Of a stretch of DNA of 39,163 nucleotides, positions 32,077-38,140 are shown in pieces (position 1 is the stretch's first letter; each line of letters opens with the position of its first letter). The DNA is taken from IMG/VR virus record IMGVR_UViG_3300037242_000101, positions 1-39,163 of that record; one strand, given 5' to 3'. The position numbers were made by a program, and so were the translations under genes. Source of the stretch: a virus. The notes beneath the pieces were generated by a model, which saw nothing but the letters and a program-made list of their open reading frames with translations, did not search any database and had not been told where the DNA came from.

Positions 32077-32379
32077 TTAGGTTGTAGGCGCTCGACGCTC
32101 TTTAGGAGATGCATTTACGGCGAACTTCCCCTGAAGGTTTCTCTTCGGCATGCGATGGTAAGGCCAACCGGGTAGCCGCTCGCGTAGCGCCAGGAGTGCC
32201 TCCTGGAGGCTCGCCAGCTCACATTCAGCGCGCGCGCGCCACATCGCCCTCACATGCTGAGCATGGATTCCATAGAGCAGTCCTATACGTGCAGGATGAG
32301 TCTCAAGATGCAACCGCATGAGACGCGCTACCTCTGCGCGTTCCTGTTCTGAGAGTTCTTTGTGCGTCCGAAGCGTCAT
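32077..32379 (-). CDS. Helical HTH-like protein, 100 aa
   Basis: Coupled by ATGA to the gene upstream. SEQERAEVARLMRLHLETHP with IGLLYGIHAQHVRAMWRAR looks like a helix-turn-helix of the resolvase/sigma-like kind, followed by a coiled coil (ECELASLQEALLALRERLPG) and a basic tail. Lying within the packaging and head operon, it might act in DNA recognition for packaging or in late regulation. The call is tentative. Confidence 0.5.
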   Translation of the reverse strand: MTLRTHKELSEQERAEVARLMRLHLETHPARIGLLYGIHAQHVRAMWRARAECELASLQEALLALRERLPGWPYHRMPKRNLQGKFAVNASPKERRAPTT

Positions 32380-32594
32380 GCGATAGCTGCATTGCGCAGC
32401 TGCGGGACATACAGCTCATCGGCCAGAGGCTCAAGGATGGATTTGGCAAAGCGAGCTTCCCAGGTGGTGAGCTCGGTGAGCCGATCCACTTCAGCCTGGA
32501 TCAGTTCACGTACTTCACTCGCCAGCTCGGCCGGCATTGGTGCGGTGGTCGCACGGTGAGCAAATGCGGCATCGGTGGCTTCATCGAGGGTCAT
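32376..32594 (-). CDS. Small acidic helical protein, 72 aa
   Basis: I use ATG 32594 (ATGA with the lipoprotein stop), not the extension eleven codons upstream. The product is all helix (MTLDEATDAAFAHRATTAPM, ASEVRELIQAEVDRLTELTT) with acidic faces. It is coupled to the HTH-like gene that follows. Function unknown. Confidence 0.6.
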   Translation of the reverse strand: MTLDEATDAAFAHRATTAPMPAELASEVRELIQAEVDRLTELTTWEARFAKSILEPLADELYVPQLRNAAIA

Positions 32595-32785
32595 TGCGGC
32601 TTCTTCCATCCGTAGCCTGAAGCGCAACTACTAGATGACACTGGATAGTAGCCGGCTGGGAGCTTTTCAGGCACCACGCCTGTTATCCCTGTCTGAGTGA
32701 CGGTCGCCTTGCCGCAGATCAGGTCCGGCGGGCTGTGCGAGCAGGCGCCGAGGCAAAGGAAGCCCAGGAACGCGAGGTATTTCAT
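32591..32785 (-). CDS. Small lipoprotein, 64 aa
   Basis: ATG 32785 couples to the previous stop (ATGA). MKYLAFLGFLCLGACSHSPP is a type II signal peptide with lipobox LGAC; the acylated Cys is residue 15 and Ser follows, which predicts the outer membrane. The short mature part has two Cys that can pair (LICGKA, SSCASG). Its size would suit an o-spanin, but no overlapping i-spanin is present and the Pro-rich character is weak. It may instead modify the host envelope. Confidence 0.65.
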   Translation of the reverse strand: MKYLAFLGFLCLGACSHSPPDLICGKATVTQTGITGVVPEKLPAGYYPVSSSSCASGYGWKKPQ

Positions 32786-33012
32786 GGATTCCACCCGTAC
32801 TGCAATTGAGGAAGTTGATTCACATCGTTACGCACACGGTTCAAGCGCCAATAGCTATTCCCGCTGGGACAGAAAAACACCTGGCCCTCGCGATCCATCA
32901 GCGTACGCCCGTATCTGAGCATCCCACCATGCACGCGGCAGATCGCAGTCTCCACATCCGTGACCTCTGCGGGCTGGATCGCAGGGTTAGCGAGGTCTGA
33001 GAAGTCGGTCAC
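32782..33012 (-). CDS. Small late protein, 76 aa
   Basis: GTG 33012 overlaps the stop of the membrane-protein gene (GTGA); the open frame continues upstream through that gene in a wrong phase, so I do not use it. The product (PAEVTDVETAICRVHGGMLR, YGRTLMDREGQVFFCPSGNS, YWRLNRVRNDVNQL) is a compact mixed domain with two Cys. No family is recognised. Confidence 0.55.
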   Translation of the reverse strand: MTDFSDLANPAIQPAEVTDVETAICRVHGGMLRYGRTLMDREGQVFFCPSGNSYWRLNRVRNDVNQLPQLQYGWNP

Positions 33013-33200
33013 CTGCCTAAGTTCAGATGCGCGCCGGCACCACCTACGTAGTTCAAGAGCCAAAGCAGTATCACCACAGCGACGATGACATAGACCACGA
33101 CCTTGATGATCGGCGGGATACCCGGCACCTGGTTGATGCCCCACAGGATCACCCCGACGATACAAAGTATAATAAAGGCAGTGAGTAACATCGAGATCAC
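33009..33200 (-). CDS. Thivi_2564-like two-pass membrane protein, 63 aa
   Basis: GTG 33200 has the genome's best ribosome site, AGGAGGTGA, six bases upstream; the ATG at 33191 is too far from it. Two membrane helices, LLTAFIILCIVGVILWGI and VVVYVIVAVVILLWLL, flank a short INQVPGIPPIIK loop. This matches a widespread small membrane-protein family seen in phages and bacteria. It could be an extra holin, given size and topology, although it sits far from the endolysin. The strong ribosome site suggests high expression. Confidence 0.7.
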   Translation of the reverse strand: MISMLLTAFIILCIVGVILWGINQVPGIPPIIKVVVYVIVAVVILLWLLNYVGGAGAHLNLGR

Positions 33201-33273
33201 AGGTCACCTCCTGAAATGAAACTAATAGACGTTAGCACCCGGTCAGAAGAAGGGAAATCATGGTGAGGGTTCC

Positions 33274-34551
33274 TTACATGTTTCTGGCATATTTCAACTG
33301 CGGGAGCTTCAATCCTACCCCGGCTTCAAAGCCTTGCGTATCGGTGAGCGGGGCAGCCTGAAACAGACCGCGAACTGCGTCACTCCCGTGACTGAACTCA
33401 TCGTGTAACGGTGCTGAGGGCTCCCCTGTCGTTGAGGGGATATTACGCCTGTAACGCTTCAGACACTCTACAAGGCGCGTACACGATGAATTGATGTATA
33501 GCTGCCGGAATCCCAATCTGGCCGCTCTCAAGCCTTCCTCGACGTTCTGCCGAGGCAATACCGTCACCCTCCACCGTAGATCCTCGAGCGTTCGCTGGGT
33601 GGACTGACCGGTGAGATGGTTATGAGCGCCATCGTGTGGCAGATACAGTTCCTGCACTCGGTAGGGCTTAGCTCGAAGCTCTCCTGAGTACCAGTCGATG
33701 GGTTTATGCGAGTCCTCGATGTAATCGGCGATCCGTAAGGCCGATATGTGACGCTGGAACACGATGATGGCTGTCTTGTCGTTCCAGCCCAGATCGAACA
33801 CCGCGAACACGGGTAGCTGAGGGGAGACCGGGAATAGTCCTACCCGTCCTTCAGCGAACATATTGGCGAGTTCGTCAGCGTAGATAGCTCCTGATACCGC
33901 CGGCTTGCACTTCCCTTCCCAGATCCATTCGTACTCGTAGAGCTTCAAGGTTCTGGAGTCGTGCAATCTGAGCTCATTGAGCTCGGGCGGGAACCAGGGG
34001 TTGTCTCGCCAGTTAACCTCAAAGTGCCGCGTGCCCGGAGGGGGCTTTTCGATGAAACGCACCCAGGTAGGGTCAGTGTCTAGTTCGGGATTGAAGCTGA
34101 TCCATAGCTCACACCGGCCTGTGCGAAAGAGCGTGGGCATGAGGATCGTCCAGGAACGGTCTGTGACCACCTGGCCCTCCTCGATCCAGCAAATATCCAC
34201 CCCTTCGTAGGACTTGATCGAGTCAGCGGTTTGATCCGAGAGCCCGGCAAAGATGAACTCGGACCCGTTTACCGCGCTGATCTGCACTTGCTGGATGGTG
34301 AAGTATTGAGCGAAGCCTAAGCGCGCGATCTGATCCACCAGCAGCTTGTGCACTGAATCCCTGATGGATTTCTGTGTCTCACGCGAGCACAGCACACGAA
34401 TCTTGCGTTGCAGGGCGATCAGTAATAGCGCCCGAGCGACAGACCAGCTCTTACCCCCTCCTCTACCACCTCTGAATACCTTGGTGCGTGCGGGCTCAAA
34501 GATGCCCTCAAGGGCTGGTGGGAACTGGATCTTGACTGCTGAGGCGCTCAC
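33274..34551 (-). CDS. Terminase large subunit, PBSX/Terminase_3 type, 425 aa
   Basis: Walker A GGRGGGKS at residues 28-35, a Walker B-like ICWIEE at 120-125 followed by GQ, and coupling motif SFNPELD near 152. The nuclease domain starts with the metal-binding Asp253 in VFDLGWNDKTA, then LPHDGAHNH and a late HDEFSHGSDAVRG. Length and order are typical. It packages concatemeric DNA through the portal. Start is GTG 34551 with no strong ribosome site. Headful packaging would explain a circularly closing map. Confidence 0.9.
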   Translation of the reverse strand: MSASAVKIQFPPALEGIFEPARTKVFRGGRGGGKSWSVARALLLIALQRKIRVLCSRETQKSIRDSVHKLLVDQIARLGFAQYFTIQQVQISAVNGSEFIFAGLSDQTADSIKSYEGVDICWIEEGQVVTDRSWTILMPTLFRTGRCELWISFNPELDTDPTWVRFIEKPPPGTRHFEVNWRDNPWFPPELNELRLHDSRTLKLYEYEWIWEGKCKPAVSGAIYADELANMFAEGRVGLFPVSPQLPVFAVFDLGWNDKTAIIVFQRHISALRIADYIEDSHKPIDWYSGELRAKPYRVQELYLPHDGAHNHLTGQSTQRTLEDLRWRVTVLPRQNVEEGLRAARLGFRQLYINSSCTRLVECLKRYRRNIPSTTGEPSAPLHDEFSHGSDAVRGLFQAAPLTDTQGFEAGVGLKLPQLKYARNM

Positions 34552-34574
34552 CCGAGCGGTCTACGTATAACCAG

Positions 34575-34817
34575 TCATGGCGTCTCGGGAGGCTTTGTAG
34601 GGTGAGTGGGATAGCTGACCTCCACCTCAAGTTTCGCTTGTCCTGAATGGATGTTATCGACTGGAATCAGCCGGCCATAGAGCTTATAGAACTCAGTGAG
34701 ATTGAGGCGAGCCCAATCGGCCATTCCAGCAGTTCCCCTTAAGCGAGTGAACACTGCCGCAACGTTCTCCTTGGCGGTTGCACTTACTTTGTTCTTTGCA
34801 CCCTTGGGACGCGCCAT
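34575..34817 (-). CDS. Putative small terminase-like DNA-packaging protein, 80 aa
   Basis: Directly before the large terminase. MARPKGAKNKVSATAKENVAAVF is a basic N-terminus of the kind seen in a short phage protein family adjacent to terminases; a helical region with ADWARLNLTEFYKLYGRLIP follows. Position is the main argument for a small-terminase role. It is shorter than most TerS proteins and lacks a clear HTH, so it may be a packaging accessory. Confidence 0.5.
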   Translation of the reverse strand: MARPKGAKNKVSATAKENVAAVFTRLRGTAGMADWARLNLTEFYKLYGRLIPVDNIHSGQAKLEVEVSYPTHPTKPPETP

Positions 34818-34861
34818 ATCCTACGGCTTAATACGCTGATTTCGTTATCGACTCAAGGTAC

Positions 34862-35113
34862 TTAGCTTGCCCGCCTGGCGATGGTCACGGTGGGAGCATC
34901 CACGTACCGCTTCAGAATCACGTTATTCGCGGCCAATTGCTCTTGCACTGCGGCCAGCTCTACGCGCGTCATCTTCAGCTCGTAGACGAGTCTGGTGAGG
35001 ACTGCGTTAGGCTTTCTGGCGATTGCTTCGCGTAGCTGCGTACTCAGAGCAGTTACCGACAGCTTAAGCTGTGCCAATGGCGATCGCGGCTTTCGCCTGG
35101 GCTTCGGCTTCAT
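34862..35113 (-). CDS. Basic coiled-coil protein, 83 aa
   Basis: ATG 35113 overlaps the stop of the small exported gene (ATGA), so the longer frame upstream is rejected. The N-terminus is extremely basic (MKPKPRRKPRSPLAQLKL); the rest is a coiled coil (ALSTQLREAIARKP, YELKMTRVELAAVQEQLAAN). It precedes the terminase genes. Binding to DNA during packaging or regulation is plausible but unproven. Confidence 0.6.
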   Translation of the reverse strand: MKPKPRRKPRSPLAQLKLSVTALSTQLREAIARKPNAVLTRLVYELKMTRVELAAVQEQLAANNVILKRYVDAPTVTIARRAS

Positions 35114-35262
35114 CTTCGCACCGGGCGCGGGGGCAGGCTGGGGCTGGCAACGTGCACGGGCATTCGGACTATCCGCGGTGCAGCTGTGCAACAGGCTCTA
35201 TGCACAGGAGCGGCCTGGGCGATAGGAGCGAGCAGGGCAAAGGCAAGAAGTAGTGTTTTCAT
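35110..35262 (-). CDS. Exported mini-protein, 50 aa
   Basis: MKTLLLAFALLAPIAQA is a clean Sec signal peptide predicted to be cut before APVHRACC. The mature peptide is about 33 residues, Pro/Arg/Val-rich and cationic, with a Cys-Cys pair. GGAG lies ten bases before ATG 35262. It belongs to the exported set of this phage and to no family that I know. A cationic periplasmic peptide could act on envelope or lysis. Confidence 0.6.
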   Translation of the reverse strand: MKTLLLAFALLAPIAQAAPVHRACCTAAPRIVRMPVHVASPSLPPRPVRR

Positions 35263-35268
35263 AGACAA

Positions 35269-35559
35269 TTATCTCCTACGACAGCGCGCAGGTTGAAGCC
35301 CACCTAGCACTAGTAAGGCTTCATCCACGTTCTTCACTATCGGTATAGACCACAGTTCAAGAAATTGCAGTTGCTCATGACTACGCTTCCTGTTCTTGGT
35401 GATGCCTTCGACCTCGAGCAGGTAGAGCGTATCTCGGAAGCGCACTACAAGGTCAGGGAAGTCCTGCTGGCGCACAAGGCAGCCGACTTTACGCAAAGCC
35501 TCGATGATTGGTCCCTCGGTTTCATCTCTGCGTTTGGCATGGCGCGGAAGACCAGTCAT
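35269..35559 (-). CDS. PD-(D/E)XK (VRR-NUC-like) nuclease fold, 96 aa
   Basis: ATG 35559 is ATGA-coupled. KRRDETEGPIIEALRKVG, VRQQDFPDLVVRF and TLYLLEVEG follow the small phage nuclease pattern: an early acidic helix, then Asp in FPDL, then the ExK strand. In this copy the Lys of ExK is Glu (LEVEG), so catalysis is uncertain; Lys residues downstream (TKNRKRS) might substitute. Such proteins resolve junctions or trim DNA before packaging, and it lies upstream of the terminase genes. Confidence 0.6.
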   Translation of the reverse strand: MTGLPRHAKRRDETEGPIIEALRKVGCLVRQQDFPDLVVRFRDTLYLLEVEGITKNRKRSHEQLQFLELWSIPIVKNVDEALLVLGGLQPARCRRR

Positions 35560-35888
35560 GGCAAATGATTCACAAGATTGATAGCGCCCGGCGTGTAATC
35601 CCACGGGCTGCCATCAGCCTGAGTCCTGGTAAGGGTTCGCGGCTCCTCACACTTTGAAAGCACGCGCATCAGCGTTAGGAATCGACATGTCTCCTCATGT
35701 TCAAAACTCACGAGCCAGCCTGGCCAATGGCTCTCGCCTCTTCCGGCGCATCCATCGCATGCGTAAGCCTTGGTTTGTTGCACCAAGTCGGTCGATACTT
35801 CGTACATACCAAAACAGTCATGAACGGTAGCAATGTGAGCACGTAAGTACGCTAGCGCATTAATCAAATCTAACAGATCAACTATCAT
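35556..35888 (-). CDS. Late-unit protein with Cys motif, 110 aa
   Basis: ATG 35888 to TGA 35556. A helical N-terminus (IVDLLDLINALAYLRAHIAT) leads to a Cys-rich middle, AYACDGCAGRGESHWPGW, which resembles a single zinc knuckle, and then EHEETCRF. No known family. It is coupled to the nuclease-like gene and may work with it. Confidence 0.6.
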   Translation of the reverse strand: MIVDLLDLINALAYLRAHIATVHDCFGMYEVSTDLVQQTKAYACDGCAGRGESHWPGWLVSFEHEETCRFLTLMRVLSKCEEPRTLTRTQADGSPWDYTPGAINLVNHLP

Positions 35889-36018
35889 GATCCGGCTTCG
35901 CCGTCTCCCCTACTGCTGATCCCAATCTTTGGGCTTGATCCAAGAGCCTTTCTTTGTTCCATGCACCATTGAGTGGATGTCCTACTTTACTTATCCATTC
36001 TCGCGTAGCTCTAAACAT
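35878..36018 (-). CDS. Small protein, 46 aa
   Basis: ATG 36018 with AGGA eight bases upstream. It ends 11 bases inside the following gene, as elsewhere in this operon. The product is MFRATREWISKVGHPLNGAW and onward to a QRLGSAVGETAKPD end. The overlap pattern and ribosome site support it, but a competing plus-strand frame covers the same DNA, so I keep the score low. Confidence 0.4.
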   Translation of the reverse strand: MFRATREWISKVGHPLNGAWNKERLLDQAQRLGSAVGETAKPDHDS

Positions 36019-36276
36019 CGGGAATGTCCTGGATGGCTTGAGGGTGCACCCGTCCCATCCCAGTCGAAACTAGGAGGAACGGGCGTCGGTCTGTCCTCTC
36101 AGGATGAGTCGGCGCTGGCGGGTTACTTGCTAAATCCACAGCCCTTCCCGCCTAAACCCGTGGGCTTGCCAGTGACGTGGAATCCCCCAGTCTGGCGTAC
36201 TCTTGGCGTGCTGGTGTTTGACCGTCCGCGCTTCGAGGTTACAGGCGGAGTTGAAGTGGGGCTTGGATACCCGTAG
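35977..36276 (+). CDS. Doubtful plus-strand open frame before a terminator, 99 aa
   Basis: ATG 35977 starts an open frame ending 58 bases before the strong plus-strand terminator at 36335. No good ribosome site and no clear promoter are seen, and the product (VGLPVTWNPPVWRTLGVLVF and similar) matches nothing I know. It is listed because the terminator needs a plus-strand transcript; that transcript might equally be an untranslated or antisense RNA. Confidence 0.2.
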   Translation: MSYFTYPFSRSSKHRECPGWLEGAPVPSQSKLGGTGVGLSSQDESALAGYLLNPQPFPPKPVGLPVTWNPPVWRTLGVLVFDRPRFEVTGGVEVGLGYP

Positions 36277-36307
36277 AATCACTTCCGCGGCTGTAGCAAG
36301 ACGCACG

Positions 36308-36559
36308 TTAGTCCTGTCCTTTGTGACCGTCAAGCGCCTCGGGGTCCCCCTCCGGGGCGTTTTTCGTTGGGAGACGCACGACGTTTTTCATTGGGAGAGT
36401 CACGAGGATGATGCCGTTCTTGAAGCGACTACGCATGCGCCAATAGCTAGGCGAGAACCATAAACGCATGCGACGCCAGTGCCACCAAGCTGATTGACCG
36501 ATCACAAAGCTCCTACCGCGCTGTCCGCCGATGCCCAACCAGCTATCTATCTGCGACAC
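36308..36559 (-). CDS. Possible small basic protein with duplicated octapeptide, 83 aa
   Basis: GTG 36559 has GGAG nine bases upstream. The N-terminal half is Trp/Arg-rich (SAWWHWRRMRLWFSPSYW). The middle contains two copies of an 8-residue unit, VTLPMKNV and VRLPTKNA, encoded by the 24-bp tandem repeat. A charged tail follows. It lies between the repressor region and the late genes. The plus-strand terminator hairpin falls inside its 3' end. It may be real, but evidence is limited to frame and ribosome site. Confidence 0.4.
   Translation of the reverse strand: MSQIDSWLGIGGQRGRSFVIGQSAWWHWRRMRLWFSPSYWRMRSRFKNGIILVTLPMKNVVRLPTKNAPEGDPEALDGHKGQD
36335..36364 (+). terminator. Rho-independent terminator, plus strand
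   Basis: Stem halves CGCCTCGGGG (36335-36344) and CTCCGGGGCG (36350-36359) pair over ten positions, two of them G-T, around a 5-base loop. TTTTT follows at 36360-36364. On the minus strand no U-run follows, so the direction is clear. It would stop plus-strand transcripts before they enter the repressor region. No convincing plus-strand gene lies upstream of it. Confidence 0.75.
36358..36405. repeat. 24-bp tandem repeat, two copies
   Basis: Units 36358-36381 and 36382-36405 each begin CGTTTTTC and end CACGA; they match at 21 of 24 positions. The unit length is a multiple of three, so the minus-strand frame gains a repeated octapeptide. The T-run of the terminator is part of the first unit. 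Two copies are too few to call an origin iteron set. Confidence 0.75.
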
Positions 36560-36671
36560 TTGACTTGACTCCCAACGACATTAGAATGCGTCCAAATCTG
36601 GCGAGCCCACTATGCGCGAACGCCAGTAACAAATGCCTCCGGCCTGTTAGGCCCCAGAGCCGGAGGACTTC
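36560..36671. other. Gap between regulator genes and late operon
   Basis: Apart from the hairpin at 36636-36666 I see no gene here. It is where a late minus-strand promoter would be expected, but no clear -35/-10 pair stands out on the minus strand. Late transcription may depend on read-through or an activator. Confidence 0.5.
36636..36666 (-). terminator. Hairpin downstream of the regulator genes, possible terminator
   Basis: CCTCCGGC (36636-36643) and GCCGGAGG (36659-36666) form a perfect 8-bp stem with a 15-base loop; an alternative GGCC-TGTTA-GGCC stem can form inside. Read on the minus strand it lies just after the HTH gene and is followed by CATTTGTT, a weak U-tract. It may separate the regulators from the late genes or act as an anti-termination point. 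Confidence 0.45.
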
Positions 36672-36869
36672 TCAGCCTGTCAGCTTGTACGATGCCACCA
36701 GTTTATGACGCCCTACGCGCGTCATGGTGGTCTTGATCTTTACCCCTTGGTCACGTAGCTCTCGCACCCGAGCGGCCAGCCTGAGGCACTGAAAGCGGTC
36801 TAATGCGACAAGCGGGCTGATCGCTCGCCCACGCTGTAGGTACTGCAGGATTTGTGCATTCTGTGTCAC
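36672..36869 (-). CDS. HTH_39-type phage regulator, 65 aa
   Basis: GTG 36869 overlaps the repressor stop (GTGA). MTQNAQILQYLQRGRAISPL, then ALDRFQCLRLAARVRELRDQ and KIKTTMTRVGRHKLVASYKL follow the short phage winged-HTH pattern (N-terminal helix pair, recognition helix, beta wing). It is small and basic. Co-transcribed with the XRE repressor, it may control excision-like or late functions or modulate the same operator. Confidence 0.75.
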   Translation of the reverse strand: MTQNAQILQYLQRGRAISPLVALDRFQCLRLAARVRELRDQGVKIKTTMTRVGRHKLVASYKLTG

Positions 36870-37042
36870 AGCAACTCTCCTGGCTTTACACCTAACGCCT
36901 TAGCTATGCGTGACAGGGATTCCAGGGTCGGAGCCTGACCGTTCTCCCATGCACTGATCTGCGGCTGGGCGACGTTGGCTCGCTTGGCAAGAGCCACCTG
37001 GCTTAGCCCTTTCTTCCTGCGTAGCTCTTTGAGCTTTTTCAT
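36866..37042 (-). CDS. XRE-family repressor, 58 aa
   Basis: I start at ATG 37042 because upstream codons run through the promoter. LKELRRKKGLSQVALAKRAN with VAQPQISAWENGQAPTLESL and IAKALGVKPGELL is a complete minimal Xre/Cro helix-turn-helix without a C-terminal dimer or cleavage domain. It would bind the palindrome at its own promoter and control the divergent early genes. No RecA-cleavage site is present, so SOS induction of the usual type is not expected. Confidence 0.85.
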   Translation of the reverse strand: MKKLKELRRKKGLSQVALAKRANVAQPQISAWENGQAPTLESLSRIAKALGVKPGELL

Positions 37043-37047
37043 GTGTC

Positions 37048-37065
37048 CCGATATTATATCATCGG
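37048..37065. promoter_or_regulatory. Operator-like palindrome over the repressor promoter
   Basis: CCGAT and ATCGG arms flank a TATA centre (18 bp, imperfect). The repressor's -10 box, TATAAT on the minus strand (37053-37058), lies inside it, 10 bases before the ATG at 37042. This fits autoregulation by the XRE protein. The minus-strand -35 is weak. Confidence 0.6.
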
Positions 37066-37081
37066 AAAGATAAAAGATAGC

Positions 37082-37111
37082 TTGCAGGCAATATCCATCT
37101 GTGCATATACT
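37082..37111 (+). promoter_or_regulatory. Early plus-strand promoter
   Basis: TTGCAG at 37082-37087 and TATACT at 37106-37111 are separated by 18 bases, close to a sigma70 promoter. Transcription would begin near 37118, where an in-frame ATG is found. The operator palindrome lies 17 bases upstream of the -35 box, so a repressor there could control this promoter by looping or by a second site. Confidence 0.65.
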
Positions 37112-37153
37112 CGCCACATGAACCTGAGGCCATTAAGACATCTGAGGCAGCAC

Positions 37154-37381
37154 ATGAAACCGAATATCCCTTATCCATATGCTGGTGGTTATCGCTTTCG
37201 CTCATTGGAAGATCTGCGCCGCGTCGTCTCTGATATGGAGATATGCGCCAGAGAGTTTGGCGTCCATCCTGACGAAGTGCTATTCAGCGGCGATTTTTTG
37301 CTGTCGTTACGCAGCGAAAAACTTACCGATAGCAGCCACGTCCTAAATGCCACAGTAGCACTCGCCAAACCATCCCCATGA
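37154..37381 (+). CDS. First early gene, 75 aa
   Basis: GAGG six bases before ATG 37154 marks the start. An in-frame ATG at 37118 coincides with the predicted transcription start and could give a leaderless 87-residue form. MKPNIPYPYAGGYRFRSLED is followed by an LRRVVSDMEICAREFGVHPD helix. No Cys pairs or membrane segment. As the first early gene next to the repressor it may be an anti-repressor or regulator; that is position only. Confidence 0.65.
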   Translation: MKPNIPYPYAGGYRFRSLEDLRRVVSDMEICAREFGVHPDEVLFSGDFLLSLRSEKLTDSSHVLNATVALAKPSP

Positions 37382-37479
37382 ACTTCCTACGCCATTGGCT
37401 CACCCGCAAACGCCGTCGCGCTGCGATCCTGCGGCGGCTGGCTTTGATCACTCAGGCGGCAAGAAGGAAGGCACTGTGA
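37378..37479 (+). CDS. Very basic mini-protein, 33 aa
   Basis: ATGA overlap at the start and GTGA overlap at the end tie it to both neighbours. MNFLRHWLTRKRRRAAILRR plus ITQAARRKAL has 11 Lys/Arg in 33 residues and reads as one amphipathic cationic helix. Very small, but the double coupling is good evidence that it is translated. It may bind nucleic acid or membrane. Confidence 0.5.
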   Translation: MNFLRHWLTRKRRRAAILRRLALITQAARRKAL

Positions 37480-37667
37480 CTGACTTGGTTAGATGCAACG
37501 CGCAAGTATGGACGGAGGTGTGGCATCCGCAACGGTGCAAGCATGCGGCCAAGTATATCTTGCGTATGGATAGCTGTGCTCCAGAGTGGTTGTGCGGGAT
37601 ACATGCTAAATTCTGGATAAAGCGTCACCCGGAATGCATTACACCTGTCGCGACGAAGGCATCGTGA
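37476..37667 (+). CDS. Cys-rich early mini-protein, 63 aa
   Basis: GTG 37476 is coupled to the preceding stop; the frame opens further upstream but without a better start. It contains VRCNAQVW, RCKHAAKYIL, DSCAPEWLCGIHAKFW and PECITP: five Cys and several His spread like a zinc-binding domain. The pattern WLCGIH...F is common in small phage zinc proteins. Function unknown. Confidence 0.65.
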   Translation: MTDLVRCNAQVWTEVWHPQRCKHAAKYILRMDSCAPEWLCGIHAKFWIKRHPECITPVATKAS

Positions 37668-38140
37668 CTCCGCACATTCACTCATGGGACTGTCGCGGTG
37701 GACTGTACGGGTGTCACCTTGATGGCCTGTACCCTGATGAGCTGAGGTTCGATATGAATGCTCCGAAGACTGAAGATCAGATAGTCGTCGCACGCGACTA
37801 TCACAACATCACACACGTCTCTAATGTGAACTACGAGAGGTGCCTGCGCTGGCACCCGGCCGGAATAGACTCTTGGAGTCTTGCGGATTGGGCGGTCGCG
37901 CTCGCTGGTGAGACAGGCGAATTGTGTAACGTAGTCAAGAAACTTAACCGGGTGCGCGACGGCTTGACGGGAAACAAAGAAACCAAGGAGCAGTTAATTT
38001 CCGCGCTCCGAGCCGAAGCAGCCGACATCTACCTGTATCTCGATCTGTTTTGTCAGCGTGTAGGGTTTGACTTAGCTGAGGCCGTCCGAGACAAATTCAA
38101 TTCCGTGTCAATGCGCAACGGATTCCCGGAGCGGCTATGA
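37664..38140 (+). CDS. MazG-like nucleotide pyrophosphohydrolase, 158 aa
   Basis: GTG 37664 couples to the previous stop; ATG 37754, with GAGG upstream, would remove a Cys/His-rich leader of 30 residues (PHIHSWDCRGGLYGCHLDG). The catalytic pattern is GETGE (Glu83, Glu86) and EAAD (Glu118, Asp121), on helices within WAVALAGETGELCNVVKKLN and LRAEAADIYLYLDLFC. Such enzymes hydrolyse NTPs or (p)ppGpp-like nucleotides. In phages they adjust the starvation response of the host. This is the clearest enzyme of the early unit. Confidence 0.8.
   Translation: MTPHIHSWDCRGGLYGCHLDGLYPDELRFDMNAPKTEDQIVVARDYHNITHVSNVNYERCLRWHPAGIDSWSLADWAVALAGETGELCNVVKKLNRVRDGLTGNKETKEQLISALRAEAADIYLYLDLFCQRVGFDLAEAVRDKFNSVSMRNGFPERL

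Noticed and set aside
25088-32122. 15-base word gatgcatttacggcg present near 25088 and near 32108
   Set aside because: One shared 15-mer in 39 kb is within chance expectation, and the flanks do not match.
33232-33261. Nine-codon frame MISLLLTGC resembling a tiny lipoprotein signal, between terminase and membrane-protein genes
   Set aside because: Too short to be a signal peptide with a mature part, and no ribosome site. The gap 33201-33273 is treated as untranslated.
36130-36333. Minus-strand open frame of 67 codons between the late genes and the repressor region
   Set aside because: It starts only at TTG, has no ribosome site and no recognisable sequence, and overlaps other weak frames. 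The stretch 36019-36307 is otherwise without a convincing gene.
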